DNA of 64,000 bases from Rhodoferax sp. (GTDB taxonomy: Bacteria > Pseudomonadota > Gammaproteobacteria > Burkholderiales > Burkholderiaceae_C), in contig NZ_JAURYQ010000014.1 in assembly GCF_030653815.1 (NCBI RefSeq), positions 62,001-126,000 of the forward strand. Direction: 5' to 3'. The notes under the pieces are model-generated. The model did no database searches and was not told the DNA's origin. It saw nothing but the letters and a program-made list of their open reading frames with translations. Positions 63,641 through 64,000 of this stretch are shown one piece after another; position 1 is the stretch's first letter, and the number at the start of each line of letters is the position of its first letter. A program made the position numbers and the translations under genes.

Positions 63641-64000
63641 ATGACCACTCTCTACCGTGAATTTGCAAGCCAGGCCCAAATTGATGCGCAGTACAACCCT
63701 GCCATCAAGCTGCCGGACCCTTTGGTGCCGGCCAAGCACTACATCGCGCAGTCGGCGCTGGCTCGGCAGAATTTGCGCTGTGTGCTCGATGTGCCTTACG
63801 GCCCCACGCTGGCCGAGACGCTCGACATTTTTCCAGCCGATGTGCCCAACGCGCCGGTGTTTGTGTTCCTTCACGGAGGGTACTGGCGCGCGTTTTCCAG
63901 CAAGGAATTCAGCTGTGTGGCGCTGGGCCTGCAGTCACTGGGCATCACCACCGTGGTCGTGAATTACGCCCTGTGCCCTTTTGTGAGCCTGGATGAAATC
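63641..64000 (+). CDS. Alpha/beta hydrolase, arylformamidase-like (cut by window end)
   Basis: Only 120 residues are present. YREFASQAQIDAQYNP and the oxyanion-hole motif FLHGGYWRAF are typical of kynurenine formamidase / carboxylesterase-type alpha/beta hydrolases. The nucleophile region is beyond the window. It follows livF by 25 bases and may belong to the transport operon, hinting that the imported compound is an amide or ester (inference). Confidence 0.75.
   Translation, partial: MTTLYREFASQAQIDAQYNPAIKLPDPLVPAKHYIAQSALARQNLRCVLDVPYGPTLAETLDIFPADVPNAPVFVFLHGGYWRAFSSKEFSCVALGLQSLGITTVVVNYALCPFVSLDEI

Overview
The window is chromosomal DNA from a betaproteobacterium of the order Burkholderiales, most like Comamonadaceae such as Rhodoferax or Polaromonas. 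This is inferred from the high GC content, dense packing with 4-bp ATGA overlaps, and the gene set (GTP-type PEP carboxykinase, IscR-like/rnpB/cysK block, YceI/cytochrome b561 cluster, PilA/PglL pair, liv-type ABC transporter). I see no tRNA, rRNA, transposase or CRISPR array. Both ends of the window cut through genes.

Layout. 0-7.9 kb: end of an aldo/keto reductase, EamA exporter, threonine dehydratase, PEP carboxykinase, universal stress protein, sugar nucleotidyltransferase, SLC13/ArsB-like permease. 7.9-11.8 kb: LysR regulator divergent from a beta-alanine/omega-amino-acid catabolic pair (aminotransferase and (methyl)malonate-semialdehyde dehydrogenase). 11.8-22.4 kb: DUF454 protein, alanine dehydrogenase, ABC-F ATPase, MarR regulator, DapB-like protein, ClC channel, flavin reductase, HemG, two YceI proteins with cytochrome b561, and a DODA-type dioxygenase. 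22.4-26 kb: glutarate/glutaryl-CoA module (GcdH, CoA-transferase, LysR). 26-38.5 kb: K+/H+ antiporter, class V aminotransferase, HtpX, FAD dehydrogenase, CysK, the RNase P RNA gene, an IscR-like regulator with no cysteine, NhaR-like regulator, D-Ala-D-Ala dipeptidase, an RsuA-type pseudouridine synthase with an altered catalytic motif, MtfA, and a NUDIX-metallo-beta-lactamase fusion. 44.2-51 kb: ruvC, CdsA-like and PlsC-like lipid enzymes, MtgA, AroE, a TonB-like protein and an RNase II-family enzyme in one tight minus-strand run. 51.1-56.1 kb: sucrose operon (sucrose-phosphate synthase, sucrose-phosphatase, amylosucrase). 56.1-64 kb: Crp/Fnr regulator, YbeY-PhoH, RuvA, a complete livKHMGF-type transporter and the start of an alpha/beta hydrolase.

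The most unusual part is 38.3-44.4 kb, which is less GC-rich and has accessory character. A parDE toxin-antitoxin pair sits between two ~153-bp direct copies of the 5' end of the NUDIX-MBL gene. About 2.5 kb further on, a higBA toxin-antitoxin pair and a solitary AAA ATPase are each bounded by displaced copies of the 3' end of ruvC (three copies in all, every one keeping the ruvC stop codon). In each case the resident gene is still intact and a leftover fragment of it lies on the far side of the cassette. This looks like small gene cassettes that enter at a gene end and regenerate that end, perhaps by Campbell-type integration of circles carrying a piece of the target gene. Between these sites lie pilA, preceded by a good sigma-54 promoter, and its probable O-glycosyltransferase.

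Other points to revisit are the cysteine-free IscR homologue, the degenerate phosphatase domain in sucrose-phosphate synthase next to an intact separate phosphatase, the pseudouridine synthase with Glu in place of the catalytic Asp, and a 46-bp double-hairpin element inserted in frame in the NUDIX-MBL gene.
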